Source: Elioraea thermophila (ex Habib et al. 2022)
GTDB taxonomy: Bacteria > Pseudomonadota > Alphaproteobacteria > Acetobacterales > Acetobacteraceae
Reading direction: 5' to 3'
Length of the DNA stretch: 64,000 bases
NCBI RefSeq assembly: GCF_003336755.1
Contig: NZ_QMDI01000006.1
Span: forward strand, 434,001-498,000
A program made the position numbers and the translations under genes. Shown here in pieces: positions 56,121-64,000 of this stretch. Below the pieces are notes generated by a model, which was given only the letters and a program-made list of their open reading frames with translations, searched no databases and was not told the origin of the DNA. Numbering within the stretch: position 1 is the first letter of the stretch; each line of letters starts with the position of its first letter.

Positions 56121-57044
56121 ATGCTGCGCCGACTTCTGGTCGCTGCCACCGTCCTCTCGGGCGTGGGCCTCGCCGCCCCGGCGACCGCCTCCACCATCGT
56201 GCTCTCGAACACGGTCGCCCCCGGCGATGCGTTCAGCCACCCCCTTGGCTTCCCGGCGCTGCCGGCCTTCGACTCGCTCAGCCAAACCGGGCAGGCGATC
56301 GGCACAACGGGCTGGTACTACAATAACGTCCGTGGCGGGTCCGCGAACACCGTGGTCGGCATCCGCACAGACCTGCCCCGCAGCGGCAACGGCTCGGTCT
56401 TCTTCCAAACGAACAACAGCCGGAGCAAGGCAGACGTCGAATACCTGCCGAACGCGACAGCGAACCTTGTCGGCAATTGGACCTCGGGTGGCTCGCTCGG
56501 CGCGTTCCAGGCGCTGAGCACCTTCGGTTACGAATGGTATCGGGTCGGCACCAGCACGAACCCCGGCGTGCAGCATCCCGTGCTGCGCGTCCTGCTCGAT
56601 CTTGACGGAGACCTCTCGACCACGACGGACCGCGGCGGCCTCGTCTTCGAACGCGCCTACAACAGCCTGCCCACCCCGACCGACCAGTGGGTGACCGACA
56701 CCATCGGGGGCTCGACCAATCTCTGGTCGTTCGGCGCGCTCGGCTTCGCCACCGACCTCGACGGCAACGGGTACGGCTACGACGAGACGCTGGACGAGTG
56801 GAAGACCTTCCTCGCTGGCCGCCATCCGAATGCGATCATCGTCGGCTTCTCGGCCGGCGTCGGGTCGGGCTGGAACGGCGTATTCGAGGGTGCCGTCGAC
56901 AACATCACGTGGACCATCGCGGGCCAGACCTCGGCGTTCAACTTCGAGGTCCGGCCGGGTGAGACCCCGGTGCCCGAGCCCGCCGCGCTCGCCCTGCTCG
57001 GCATGGGCCTCTTGGGCCTCGGGCTCGCCCGCCGGCGCGCCTGA
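56121..57044 (+). CDS. PEP-CTERM sorting-domain surface protein
   Basis: A 307-residue protein with signal peptide MLRRLLVAATVLSGVGLAAP and AxA-type site, a beta-rich body and C-terminal VPEPAALALLGMGLLGLGLA followed by RRRA. TDLDGNGYGYDETLDEW has an Asp-rich loop that could bind calcium. No enzyme domain. GGGAG at 56110-56114 fits the ATG. It lies 45 kb from the other two PEP-CTERM genes but has the same box-plus-sigma-54 layout. A strong hairpin follows. Confidence 0.9.
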   Translation: MLRRLLVAATVLSGVGLAAPATASTIVLSNTVAPGDAFSHPLGFPALPAFDSLSQTGQAIGTTGWYYNNVRGGSANTVVGIRTDLPRSGNGSVFFQTNNSRSKADVEYLPNATANLVGNWTSGGSLGAFQALSTFGYEWYRVGTSTNPGVQHPVLRVLLDLDGDLSTTTDRGGLVFERAYNSLPTPTDQWVTDTIGGSTNLWSFGALGFATDLDGNGYGYDETLDEWKTFLAGRHPNAIIVGFSAGVGSGWNGVFEGAVDNITWTIAGQTSAFNFEVRPGETPVPEPAALALLGMGLLGLGLARRRA

Positions 57045-57066
57045 GCGACCCCTCCGCCGATACGCG

Positions 57067-57097
57067 AAGGGCGGGCGCCCTCACGGGCCCCGCCCTT
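57067..57097 (+). terminator. hairpin terminator after the 56121 PEP-CTERM gene
   Basis: AAGGGCGGG and CCCGCCCTT form nine pairs, and the interior GCCC/GGGC adds four with loop TCAC, a strong stem 22 bases after the stop. A single T follows. It probably ends the PEP-CTERM transcript. Confidence 0.65.
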
Positions 57098-57146
57098 TCC
57101 GCATCCTCACCCGCAGGCTAGATCAGCCCCGCGATGGCGAACCGGC

Positions 57147-57233
57147 TGGTGCGGTCGAGAAGACTCGAACTTCCACGGGGTTTCCCCCACAAGCACCTCA
57201 AGCTTGCGCGTCTACCAGTTCCGCCACGACCGC
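57147..57233 (-). tRNA. tRNA-Leu(GAG)
   Basis: Read on the minus strand, GCGGTCG pairs with CGACCGC in the acceptor and an encoded ACCA follows. The anticodon stem CAAGC/GCTTG encloses TTGAGGT, giving anticodon GAG. A long variable arm (GGGGGAAACCCC) makes it a class II tRNA, as expected for leucine. GTTCGAGTC is the T-loop. Confidence 0.96.
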
Positions 57234-57262
57234 GGACCCAGCCGAGGCGCGCGATATAGCCC

Positions 57263-57964
57263 ATGCCCCCCGGCCTCGCAACGGAGCACGCCGCGGCCCT
57301 GTCCCTCATCGCCGACGACCCGGAGTGGCGCATTGACGACGCCCCCGTGCCCTACGAGGCGGCGCTCTCGACGATGGAAGCCCGCGTCGCCGCCATCCGT
57401 GCGGGCGAGGCGCGGGAACTCGTCTGGCTTCTTGAACACCCGCCCCTGTACACCGCCGGCACCTCGGCCCGGGCCGACGACCTGTTCAACCCGCGCGGGT
57501 TGCCTACGTTCCGCACCGGCCGCGGCGGGCAGTGGACCTGGCACGGCCCCGGACAGCGCGTCGGCTACGTGCTGCTCGACCTTCGCGCGCGCGGGCTCGA
57601 CGTGCGCTGCTACGTGCGCGCCTTGGAGGGGTGGCTGATTGCCGCGCTCGATCGCCTCGGCGTGCGGGCGGAGCGGCGCGAGGGCCGGGTCGGGCTCTGG
57701 GTGCCGGACCGGCGGGCGGGGCGCGAGGCGAAGATCGCCGCCATCGGCGTGCGGGTCACGCGCTGGGTCACCTGGCACGGCTTCGCCCTCAACGTGGATC
57801 CCGACCTCTCCTTCTACGACGGCATCGTGCCCTGCGGGCTCAGGGAGTACGGCGTGACCTCGCTCGCCGCGCTCGGCATCACGGCGAGCCTCGCCGAGGT
57901 CGACTCCGCCCTCATCGCCACCTTCACCGAGGCCTTCGCGCGCAGCCCCGCCTGCCCCGGTTGA
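57263..57964 (+). CDS. lipB: octanoyl-[ACP]:protein N-octanoyltransferase LipB
   Basis: A 233-residue enzyme that moves octanoyl from ACP to lipoyl domains. [20 protein letters not shown] and [20 protein letters not shown] are substrate motifs; [20 protein letters not shown] carries Lys157, and [14 protein letters not shown] the catalytic Cys191. Length is normal. Cytosolic. It begins 29 bases after the tRNA-Leu gene on the opposite strand. Confidence 0.97.
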   Translation: MPPGLATEHAAALSLIADDPEWRIDDAPVPYEAALSTMEARVAAIRAGEARELVWLLEHPPLYTAGTSARADDLFNPRGLPTFRTGRGGQWTWHGPGQRVGYVLLDLRARGLDVRCYVRALEGWLIAALDRLGVRAERREGRVGLWVPDRRAGREAKIAAIGVRVTRWVTWHGFALNVDPDLSFYDGIVPCGLREYGVTSLAALGITASLAEVDSALIATFTEAFARSPACPG

Positions 57965-58016
57965 CGCCCCTCGCCCCGATTGCTGCAGTGCCGCGCAATC
58001 ACGCGACGGAGACACC

Positions 58017-58967
58017 ATGGCCACCCACCGCCTGCCCGCCACCCCCGAAACCGTGCATTGGGGCTACTTCGACGCCGCCCTCCCCCCGCGCCTGACCATC
58101 CGCTCGGGCGACACGGTCGAGGTCGAGTGCGTCTCCGGCCACCGCTCCGTCCTGCCGCCGCCCGGTTCGGGCTTCGCCATCCCCCCCGCCCTCGAGGCCA
58201 TCAACGACCGCGTGGTGCCGGAACTCGGCGCGCACATCCTCACGGGGCCCATCGCGATCGACGGGGCGGAGCCGGGCGACATGCTCGAGGTGCGGATCGA
58301 GGAGATCACCCTCGGCGCCGATTGGGGCTTCTGCATGGTCCGCCCCCTCGCCGGCACCCTGCCGGAGGACTTCCCCACCTTCCGCGTCCTGCACATCCCG
58401 GCCGATCGCGCGCGCATGACCTGCCGCATGCCGTGGGGGACGGAGATCCCGCTTGCGCCCTTCTTCGGTGTGATGGGCGTGGCGCCGCCCCCCGTGTACG
58501 GCCGAATCCCCTCCAACCCGCCGCGCGAGCACGCCGGCAACCTCGACCTGAAGGAACTGGTCGCCGGCACCACGCTCTACCTGCCCGTCCACGTGGCGGG
58601 GGCGAAGTTCTCCGTCGGCGACGGGCACGGCGTGCAGGGCGACGGCGAGGTCTGCATCAACGCCCTCGAGATGTGCCTCAATGGCCGCCTGACCTTCATC
58701 CTGCACAAGAAGACCGGCACCACCCCCCTGCTCACCTTCCCCCGCGCCGAGACACCCAGCCACTGGATCTCGATCGGGCTCAACGAGGACCTCGACCTCG
58801 CGATGAAACAGGCGCTGCGCGAGATGATCGCCTTCATCTGCGCGCGCACCAACCTCTCGCCCCTCGACGCCTATCAGTTCTGCTCGCTCGCGGCCGATTT
58901 CCGCGTCACGCAGACGGTGAACGGGGTGAAGGGGGTGCACGGCATGCTGCGCAAGGACCTGCTCTGA
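58017..58967 (+). CDS. acetamidase/formamidase family protein
   Basis: A 316-residue hydrolase. VHWGYFDAALPPRLTIRSGD opens the FmdA_AmdA fold; GPIAIDGAEPGDMLEVRIEE, GTTLYLPVHVAGAKFSVGDG and HGVQGDGEVCINALEM are conserved blocks, the latter with the active-site acidic and His residues. It releases ammonia from formamide, acetamide or related amides; the exact substrate is not clear. Cytosolic. Transcribed with lipB, with 52 bases between them. Confidence 0.93.
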   Translation: MATHRLPATPETVHWGYFDAALPPRLTIRSGDTVEVECVSGHRSVLPPPGSGFAIPPALEAINDRVVPELGAHILTGPIAIDGAEPGDMLEVRIEEITLGADWGFCMVRPLAGTLPEDFPTFRVLHIPADRARMTCRMPWGTEIPLAPFFGVMGVAPPPVYGRIPSNPPREHAGNLDLKELVAGTTLYLPVHVAGAKFSVGDGHGVQGDGEVCINALEMCLNGRLTFILHKKTGTTPLLTFPRAETPSHWISIGLNEDLDLAMKQALREMIAFICARTNLSPLDAYQFCSLAADFRVTQTVNGVKGVHGMLRKDLL

Positions 58968-59109
58968 GCGCGATGGTGCGCCGGTAAGCCGGGCGGCCGG
59001 TTGTCCACAACTTTTTCGCGCACCCGCTCCACAAACTGTTGTGGGCCATGTCCCGTTTTTGCTACCGTATCTGGTAGAGGAAGGACCGAGAGCGGGGAGC
59101 GCGTCTCGC

Positions 59110-59607
59110 ATGGAGTGGACAGAGGAGCAGATCGAGACCCTACGCCGGCTGTGGGCGGAGGGGCTTTCCACCGCCGAGATCGGGCGTCGGATGGGGATCT
59201 CGAAGAACGCGGTGGTCGGCAAGGCGCACCGACTGCATTTGCCGGCGCGGCCCTCCCCGATCCGCCGCGGCGGCGAGGGCGCCAAGCCGGCCGCGCCACG
59301 CCCCCCCCGCCGCACCTTACGCCCGGCCATGCCGCGGCCTTCGCCGCTGTTTCCTGCAGCCGAACCGCGCCCCGCTCCGGCGCCAGTCCCCGCCGAGCCG
59401 CGCCGCGCCCCGGCGCCGGTGGTGCCGATGCCGCGCGTCGAGCCTCTGCGCACCGGCAACGCCACCTGCTGCTGGCCGATCGGCGACCCCGGCACGCCGG
59501 GGTTTCGCTTCTGCGGTGCCCCGGCGCTGATCGGCAAGCCCTACTGCGCCGAACACGCCGCCATCGCCTACGTGCGGGTGAAGGACCGGCGCGAGGACGC
59601 GGCCTGA
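59110..59607 (+). CDS. gcrA: GcrA family cell-cycle regulator
   Basis: A 165-residue protein. The N-terminal MEWTEEQIETLRRLWAEGLS and MGISKNAVVGKAHRLHLPAR form the helix-turn-helix that contacts DNA and sigma-70. A Pro/Ala linker follows, and the C-terminal TCCWPIGDPGTPGFRFCGAP with GKPYCAEHAAIAYV is the conserved GcrA domain. It activates cell-cycle genes at methylated GANTC sites in relatives. The CtrA-like box at 49950 fits such a regulatory network. ATG 59110 follows a GGAGGA-poor leader. Confidence 0.95.
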   Translation: MEWTEEQIETLRRLWAEGLSTAEIGRRMGISKNAVVGKAHRLHLPARPSPIRRGGEGAKPAAPRPPRRTLRPAMPRPSPLFPAAEPRPAPAPVPAEPRRAPAPVVPMPRVEPLRTGNATCCWPIGDPGTPGFRFCGAPALIGKPYCAEHAAIAYVRVKDRREDAA

Positions 59608-59656
59608 CAGTTCGGCTCGGTGCGGTCAGGACGCCTCGTCCCCGCGCGGCACCGGC

Positions 59657-60547
59657 GTGACGCCGCCGGACCGGCCCGCCGCCGGCGTGGCCTTCCATTC
59701 GGCGGCGCTGATCTCCTTCGTCGCCATGGACAGCGCGATCAAGGCCGCCGTCCAGGCGCTACCGGTGGCGGTCGTGCTCTGGGCACGGTTCGCCTTCCAT
59801 CTCGCGCTCGTCACCGCCATCCTGGCCGCGCGCGGGCGCAGCTTGCCGCCGCGCACCCGCGCGCCGGGGCTGCAGGCCGTCCGCTCGCTCTGCCTCGGTG
59901 CGGCCAACCTCACCTTCTCCGCCGCGCTGATCCACGTGCCGCTGGCCGAAGCCACCGCCATCGGCTTCGTCTCCCCGCTTCTCACCACCCTCCTGGCCGC
60001 ACGAGTCCTCGGCGAGCGGGTCGGCTGGCGACGCTGGACGGGGCTCGCCCTCGGCTTCGCGGGGGTCCTCGTCATCCTCCGCCCCGGCCTCGGGGTCACC
60101 CATCCCGCCGCGCTGCTGGTGCTCGCCACCGCCGCACTGTTCGCCGTCTACCAGGTGCTGACGCGACGCCTCGCCGGCGTGGACGACTCCGAGACCACCA
60201 TCTTCCACACCGCGGTCGCTGCCCTCGCCCTCTCCTCGCTTGCGCTTCCCTTCGCCTGGACGCCGCCGAGCCTCGGCCAATGGGCGATGCTTGCGCTGAT
60301 CGGCGCCATCGGCGGTGGGGGGCACTTCCTGCTGATCGAGGCCTTCGCCCGGGCGCCTGCCTCGCTGCTCGCCCCGCTCGCCTACACGCAGATGGTCTGG
60401 GCCACCCTTGCGGGCTGGTTGCTGTTCGGCGAGTGGCCCGACCTCGCCGCCATCCTCGGCGGCCTCATCGTCGCCGCCGGTGGACTCTTCGTGATCCTCG
60501 GCGAAGCCCGCGCGAAGGCGATGGACAGGGACGGCCGCCGCCCGTAA
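59657..60547 (+). CDS. EamA/DMT family transporter
   Basis: A 296-residue protein with ten helices in two EamA repeats. ISFVAMDSAIKAAVQALPVA and AEATAIGFVSPLLTTLLAAR are from the first repeat, GGGHFLLIEAFARAPASLLA and LAYTQMVWATLAGWLLFGEW from the second. Drug/metabolite exporters of this group have varied substrates. GTG start at 59657; a TTG nearby is not excluded. Twelve bases separate it from the methyltransferase, so they are likely co-transcribed. Confidence 0.9.
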   Translation: MTPPDRPAAGVAFHSAALISFVAMDSAIKAAVQALPVAVVLWARFAFHLALVTAILAARGRSLPPRTRAPGLQAVRSLCLGAANLTFSAALIHVPLAEATAIGFVSPLLTTLLAARVLGERVGWRRWTGLALGFAGVLVILRPGLGVTHPAALLVLATAALFAVYQVLTRRLAGVDDSETTIFHTAVAALALSSLALPFAWTPPSLGQWAMLALIGAIGGGGHFLLIEAFARAPASLLAPLAYTQMVWATLAGWLLFGEWPDLAAILGGLIVAAGGLFVILGEARAKAMDRDGRRP

Positions 60548-60559
60548 CAGCCCTGTCAC

Positions 60560-61231
60560 ATGGCCACGCTGTCGGATCGCTCAGCTTCCACCCACGCCGC
60601 CCCCCGTCGCCCGCTGGATGCCGAAGCGGTGCGCGCGGCCTATGCCCGCTGGGCCAAGGTCTACGACGCCGCCTTCGGCCTCGTCTCCGCCCCCGCCCGG
60701 CGCCGCGCCGTCGCTGCCGTCAACGCCCTTCCCGACGGCCGCGTGCTCGAGGTCGGGGTCGGCACCGGGCTGTCGCTTCCCCTCTACCGCCGGGGCTTGC
60801 GCATCACGGGCATCGACCTCAGCCCCCAGATGCTGGCGCGGGCCCGCGCCAAGGTCGGCCGCGATCGTCTCGATCACGTCGAGGCCCTCGTCGAGATGGA
60901 CGCCGAGGCGATGGGCTTCCCCGACGGCGCCTTCGATGCGGCGGTAGCGATGTTCGTCGCCTCCGTGGTGCCGAACCCGCGCCGGATGCTGGCCGAGATG
61001 CGCCGCGTGGTGCGCCCGGGCGGCACGCTCCTGTTCGTCAATCACTTCGCCGCCGAGGGCGGGCTCAGGCTCGCGATCGAGCGGGCGGCGGCGCCGTTCT
61101 CGCGTGCCCTCGGCTGGCACCCTGATTTCGCCTTCGACGCCCTGCTCACCCCGGCGGAGCGTCGCGCGGCCGAGATCACCCCCTGCCCGCCGGGCGGGCT
61201 GTTCAGCCTGGTTCGTCTCCGCAACGACTGA
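60560..61231 (+). CDS. SAM-dependent methyltransferase, PmtA-like
   Basis: A 223-residue class I methyltransferase. VLEVGVGTGLSLPLYRRGLR is the SAM-binding motif, ITGIDLSPQMLARARAKVG the acidic strand end, FDAAVAMFVASVVPNPRRML the post-II region and RPGGTLLFVNHFAAEGG motif IV. This series is closest to Rhodobacter-type phosphatidylethanolamine N-methyltransferase (PmtA), which makes phosphatidylcholine precursors. UbiE-like quinone enzymes are the main alternative. Confidence 0.8.
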   Translation: MATLSDRSASTHAAPRRPLDAEAVRAAYARWAKVYDAAFGLVSAPARRRAVAAVNALPDGRVLEVGVGTGLSLPLYRRGLRITGIDLSPQMLARARAKVGRDRLDHVEALVEMDAEAMGFPDGAFDAAVAMFVASVVPNPRRMLAEMRRVVRPGGTLLFVNHFAAEGGLRLAIERAAAPFSRALGWHPDFAFDALLTPAERRAAEITPCPPGGLFSLVRLRND

Positions 61232-61249
61232 AGCGGAAGCGTTCGGGCC

Positions 61250-61795
61250 TCAGGCCGAGGCGGCGGCGCGCGCCGCGCGCGGCACGTCGGCGGCGATCTC
61301 CTCCGGGCTGCGGCGCACCGGGGGCAGGATGAAACCCCAGGCAGGGAATTCGGTCGTGCCGAGCTGCCCGGTCTCCGGGTGCCACACCCGCACCAGGGTC
61401 CAGTCGTTGCGGGCCGAGACGTCGACGATCGGCTGGTTCTGGTGCACCCGCCCGCGCGCGGCCCCGGAGCCCCAGTTGGCGTGGCTGGCCAGGATCTCGC
61501 GCGGGCTCCGTTCCCGCACCACCACCGCGAGGTGCCCCTCGGGCAGCCGGCGGGTGCCCCGGAACACCAGCACCGCGCCGGGTAAGGGGCGGGAGGAGCG
61601 CGCGTAGCGCCCTTCCGCCGCCCGCCACCAGGTGTGGGCGTCGCCCGCGAGCCGGATTTCCGAGAGCTCGCGCGCGAAGGGCACGCAGGAGAGGGGGGCG
61701 GGTGGGGCGAAGGTCGCCGTCTCGTGCACGCGCGGGCCCCGCGCGCAGGCGGCGGCGAACAGGGGCAGGATCAGCGCGGCGCGTCGGATCAGCAC
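61250..61795 (-). CDS. CHAP-domain lipoprotein (putative peptidoglycan amidase)
   Basis: About 181 residues. A basic n-region, LILPLFAAAC lipobox and a CHAP-like domain: LSCVPFARELSEIRL holds the Cys nucleophile, PEGHLAVVVRERSPREILAS the second-strand area, and HANWG the His. The Trp-rich DAHTWWRAAEGRYARSS block also fits. GTG 61795 is used since it makes the shortest good signal; a TTG at 61831 would add 12 residues. It lies on the chvG strand and follows chvG after 39 bases. Confidence 0.8.
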   Translation of the reverse strand: MLIRRAALILPLFAAACARGPRVHETATFAPPAPLSCVPFARELSEIRLAGDAHTWWRAAEGRYARSSRPLPGAVLVFRGTRRLPEGHLAVVVRERSPREILASHANWGSGAARGRVHQNQPIVDVSARNDWTLVRVWHPETGQLGTTEFPAWGFILPPVRRSPEEIAADVPRAARAAASA

Positions 61796-61834
61796 GGGCG
61801 GAACGGAATCAGACGCCCCGCCTCGGCGCAAGCC

Positions 61835-63505
61835 TCACGCCGCCGGCAGCCGCACCACGAAGCGCGCGCCGACGACGCGCCCCGCCGCGTCGCGCCGGTT
61901 CTCGGCCGCAATCGTCCCCCTGAGCGCCTCGACGATCTGGCGCGAGATGGAGAGCCCGAGCCCCGAATGCGTGCCGAAGCGCTCGCCCTTCGGCCGTTCC
62001 GAATAGAAGCGTTCGAAGATCCGCTCCAGTTTGGCCTCGGGGATCCCCGGCCCCTCGTCCTCCACCGCGATCTCGACCCAGCCGCCGTCATGGCGGCCGG
62101 TGAGCCGGATCGTGCCGCCAGGCGGGGAGAAGGAGACCGCGTTCGCGATCAGGTTGCGCAGCACCTGCACGAGCCTGCCCTCCACGCCGTTGACGATGAG
62201 CCCCTCGGCGGGTGCGTCCACCACCACGTGGGGGTCCTCGGGTCCGCGTGTGGTCTCGTGGATGTCGGCCAGCGTGGCCAGCATCGGCGCGAGATCGACC
62301 CGCTCGAGCCCGGTGCGCGAGAGTTCCGCATCCAGCCGCGAGGCCTCGGAGATGTCGCTGATCAGGCGATCGAGGCGGCGGACGTCGTCGGCGATGACGG
62401 ACAGGAGGCGCTCGCGCCGGGCCGGGTCGTCGATGCGGCGGATCGTTTCGATCGCGCTGCGGATGGAGGTGAGCGGGTTCTTGATCTCGTGCGCGACGTC
62501 GGCGGCGAAGCGCTCGATCGCGTCCATGCGTGCCCAGAGCGCCCGCGCGCTCTCATCCAGCGCCATCGCGAGCCCGCCGATCTCGTCCCGCCGCGCCTTC
62601 AGCGCCGGCGGGACGGAACTGCGCCGCCCCCGCCCCTCGCGGATCCGCTCCGCCGCCCGGGCGAGGCGCACGAGCGGGCGGGCGATGGTGGTGGCGAGGT
62701 AGAAGGAGAGGGCGACGGTGAGCGCAAGCGCGAGCCCGAAGGTGGCGAGGATGGTCATGCGCACGTGAAAGAGCGCCTCGTCCACCGCGCGCGCCTCGCG
62801 CGTGACGAGCACGATGCCGATCGTCTCGCGGGCGCGGATCACGGGTTGCGTCACCGAAACGACCAGCCGGTCGTCGGCCGTTCGCCGCACCACCGGGGCG
62901 GCGCGCGCTTCCGCCGCGGCGGGCAGGAGCGGCGCGATCTCCGGGCTCCAGTCGCCCTCGTCCTCGATCGTCGGGTAGGTGGTGGCGCGCGGCAGCACGC
63001 GCATCACCCGTTCGTAGAGGGCGCCGATGGCGGAGGCGAAGGGGCCGCGCGGCGGCGGCGGTTCCGGCAGCGGCTCCGTCGTCACCACCCCGCCCGGGCC
63101 GAGGATGACGCGAGAATCGGCGATCAGCGTGCCATCGGGCGCATAGAGCCGCGCCTGAGTGAGCGGGGTGGGCTCGACCAGGCGGCGGAGCAGCGGCCGC
63201 GCGAGGTCGGGCGCGATGCGCGGGCTCTCGGGCCGCTCGAGCGAAACCGCCGACTCGCCGATCGCGGCGGCGAACACCTGGGCCTGCACGCGCAGGGCGG
63301 CGATCTCGGACTCGACCAGCCCGTCCTGGTAGGTGTCGAGATACAGGAGTGCGGCGACCAGCAGCGCGAGCGGCAGCGCATTGACGAGCAGGATCCGCCT
63401 CAGCAGCGGCGAGCGCAGCAGCCGGTACGCGCGACGTCGCAGCGGTGGAGCGGGAGCGGAGACCTCCGCCCGCATCTCCGCCGCCGCGGCCGTGCCGTCC
63501 GGCAC
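61835..63505 (-). CDS. chvG: ChvG-like sensor histidine kinase
   Basis: A 556-residue kinase with two helices (RILLVNALPLALLVAALLYL and TFGLALALTVALSFYLATTI) flanking a periplasmic sensor domain of about 190 residues, then HAMP. The H box ERFAADVAHEIKNPLTSIRS is canonical; NLIANAVSFSPPGG, VEDEGPGIPEAKLERIFERF and GTHSGLGLSISRQIVEALRG bind ATP. ChvG/ExoS-type kinases sense acidity or envelope stress and control exopolysaccharide. GTG start. It is 27 bases after the chvI stop. Confidence 0.9.
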   Translation of the reverse strand: MPDGTAAAAEMRAEVSAPAPPLRRRAYRLLRSPLLRRILLVNALPLALLVAALLYLDTYQDGLVESEIAALRVQAQVFAAAIGESAVSLERPESPRIAPDLARPLLRRLVEPTPLTQARLYAPDGTLIADSRVILGPGGVVTTEPLPEPPPPRGPFASAIGALYERVMRVLPRATTYPTIEDEGDWSPEIAPLLPAAAEARAAPVVRRTADDRLVVSVTQPVIRARETIGIVLVTREARAVDEALFHVRMTILATFGLALALTVALSFYLATTIARPLVRLARAAERIREGRGRRSSVPPALKARRDEIGGLAMALDESARALWARMDAIERFAADVAHEIKNPLTSIRSAIETIRRIDDPARRERLLSVIADDVRRLDRLISDISEASRLDAELSRTGLERVDLAPMLATLADIHETTRGPEDPHVVVDAPAEGLIVNGVEGRLVQVLRNLIANAVSFSPPGGTIRLTGRHDGGWVEIAVEDEGPGIPEAKLERIFERFYSERPKGERFGTHSGLGLSISRQIVEALRGTIAAENRRDAAGRVVGARFVVRLPAA

Positions 63506-63532
63506 CGCCGTCTCCCCGGCCCCTCAGGCCGC

Positions 63533-64000
63533 TCACTCCTCCTTGTAGCGGTAGCCGATGCCGTAGAGCGTCTCGATCTGCGAGAACTGGGGGTCGACGG
63601 CGCGGAACTTCTTGCGGATGCGCTTGATGTGGCTGTCGATCGTGCGGTCGTCGACGTAGATGTTCTCGCCGTAGGCGGCGTCGATCAGCTGGTCGCGGCT
63701 CTTCACGATCCCCGGTCGGGCGGCGAGCGCCTTCACCAGCAGGAACTCGGTCACGGTGAGCTGCACCGGTGCGCCTTTCCAGGTGCAGAGGTGGCGGTTC
63801 TCGTCCAGCGCCAGCGAGCCCCGCACCATCACCCCGCCGGCGGGCTGGCCCGAACCCTCGCTCTTGGCGAGTTCGTTCCGCCGCAGCAACGCCCGGATCC
63901 GCTCGATCACCAGCCGCTGGCTGAACGGCTTGGTGATGTAGTCGTCCGCGCCGAGGCGAAGCCCCATCAGCTCATCCACCTCCTCGTCCTTCGAGGTGAG
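63533..64000 (-). CDS. chvI: ChvI-like response regulator, C-terminal part (cut by window end)
   Basis: About 155 codons. The receiver's last part [20 protein letters not shown] carries the conserved Lys in ITKPF. A winged-helix DNA-binding domain follows ([51 protein letters not shown]). RYKEE at the end and the [11 protein letters not shown] block are typical of ChvI/OmpR-type regulators. The phosphoacceptor part lies beyond the window. Coupled to chvG. Confidence 0.9.
   Translation of the reverse strand, partial: LTSKDEEVDELMGLRLGADDYITKPFSQRLVIERIRALLRRNELAKSEGSGQPAGGVMVRGSLALDENRHLCTWKGAPVQLTVTEFLLVKALAARPGIVKSRDQLIDAAYGENIYVDDRTIDSHIKRIRKKFRAVDPQFSQIETLYGIGYRYKEE

Overview
The window is about 64 kb of very GC-rich DNA from an alphaproteobacterium. 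A GcrA-type regulator, a ChvG/ChvI-like two-component pair, a CtrA-type TTAA-N7-TTAA box, a CoxF-like gene in an aa3 oxidase operon and an alphaproteobacterial-type OxyR operator all fit that class. Gene content and GC bias suggest a Rhodospirillales/Acetobacteraceae-type organism, but the family is an inference. The window opens inside polA and closes inside chvI, both on the minus strand.

Left arm (1-10 kb): polA (partial), a zf-CHCC protein, a lipoprotein-like alpha/beta hydrolase, a TorF-type porin, tRNA-Arg(CCG), a YdcF/DUF218 protein, a beta-helix protein, a GT4 glycosyltransferase, and two genes for PEP-CTERM (exosortase-sorted) surface proteins separated by a BioF2-type acyltransferase.

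Core (10-31 kb): an exosortase-A (XrtA)-type exopolysaccharide locus in two divergent blocks. The minus-strand block runs prsK-prsR-prsT-O-ligase-small ORF-glycosyltransferase-RIFT-barrel fragment-epimerase. The plus-strand block runs export lipoprotein-chain-length protein-tyrosine kinase-TIGR03016-type barrel-ATPase-deacetylase-flippase-FemAB. No exosortase gene is present in the window. All three PEP-CTERM genes (two at 6.7-9.7 kb, one at 56 kb) carry the same 18-nt box, close to TGTCGGAAAACTTTACAC, 50-65 nt upstream of a well-formed sigma-54 -24/-12 promoter. PrsK/PrsR is a sigma-54 activator system, so a regulator and its probable regulon can be read from one window. This is the main result.

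Middle (31-50 kb): a TAXI-TRAP transporter; a long minus-strand cytochrome aa3 operon (coxB-coxA-ctaB-coxF-ctaG-cox3-DUF983-surf1) running into M32 carboxypeptidase, thrC and an M16 peptidase with repeated 4-bp stop/start overlaps; a TerC membrane protein; and a degenerate transketolase upstream of gap and pgk. Right after a short ORF that lies beside a CtrA-like box, there are two identical 29-nt repeats with a 32-nt spacer, which look like a minimal type I-E CRISPR remnant.

Right arm (50-64 kb): a Nudix hydrolase, two uncharacterised proteins, katG divergent from oxyR with an operator-like palindrome, the third PEP-CTERM gene, tRNA-Leu(GAG), lipB, an acetamidase/formamidase, gcrA, an EamA transporter, a PmtA-like methyltransferase, a CHAP lipoprotein, chvG and partial chvI. 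Most long ORFs opposite these genes are GC-codon shadows and are not listed.
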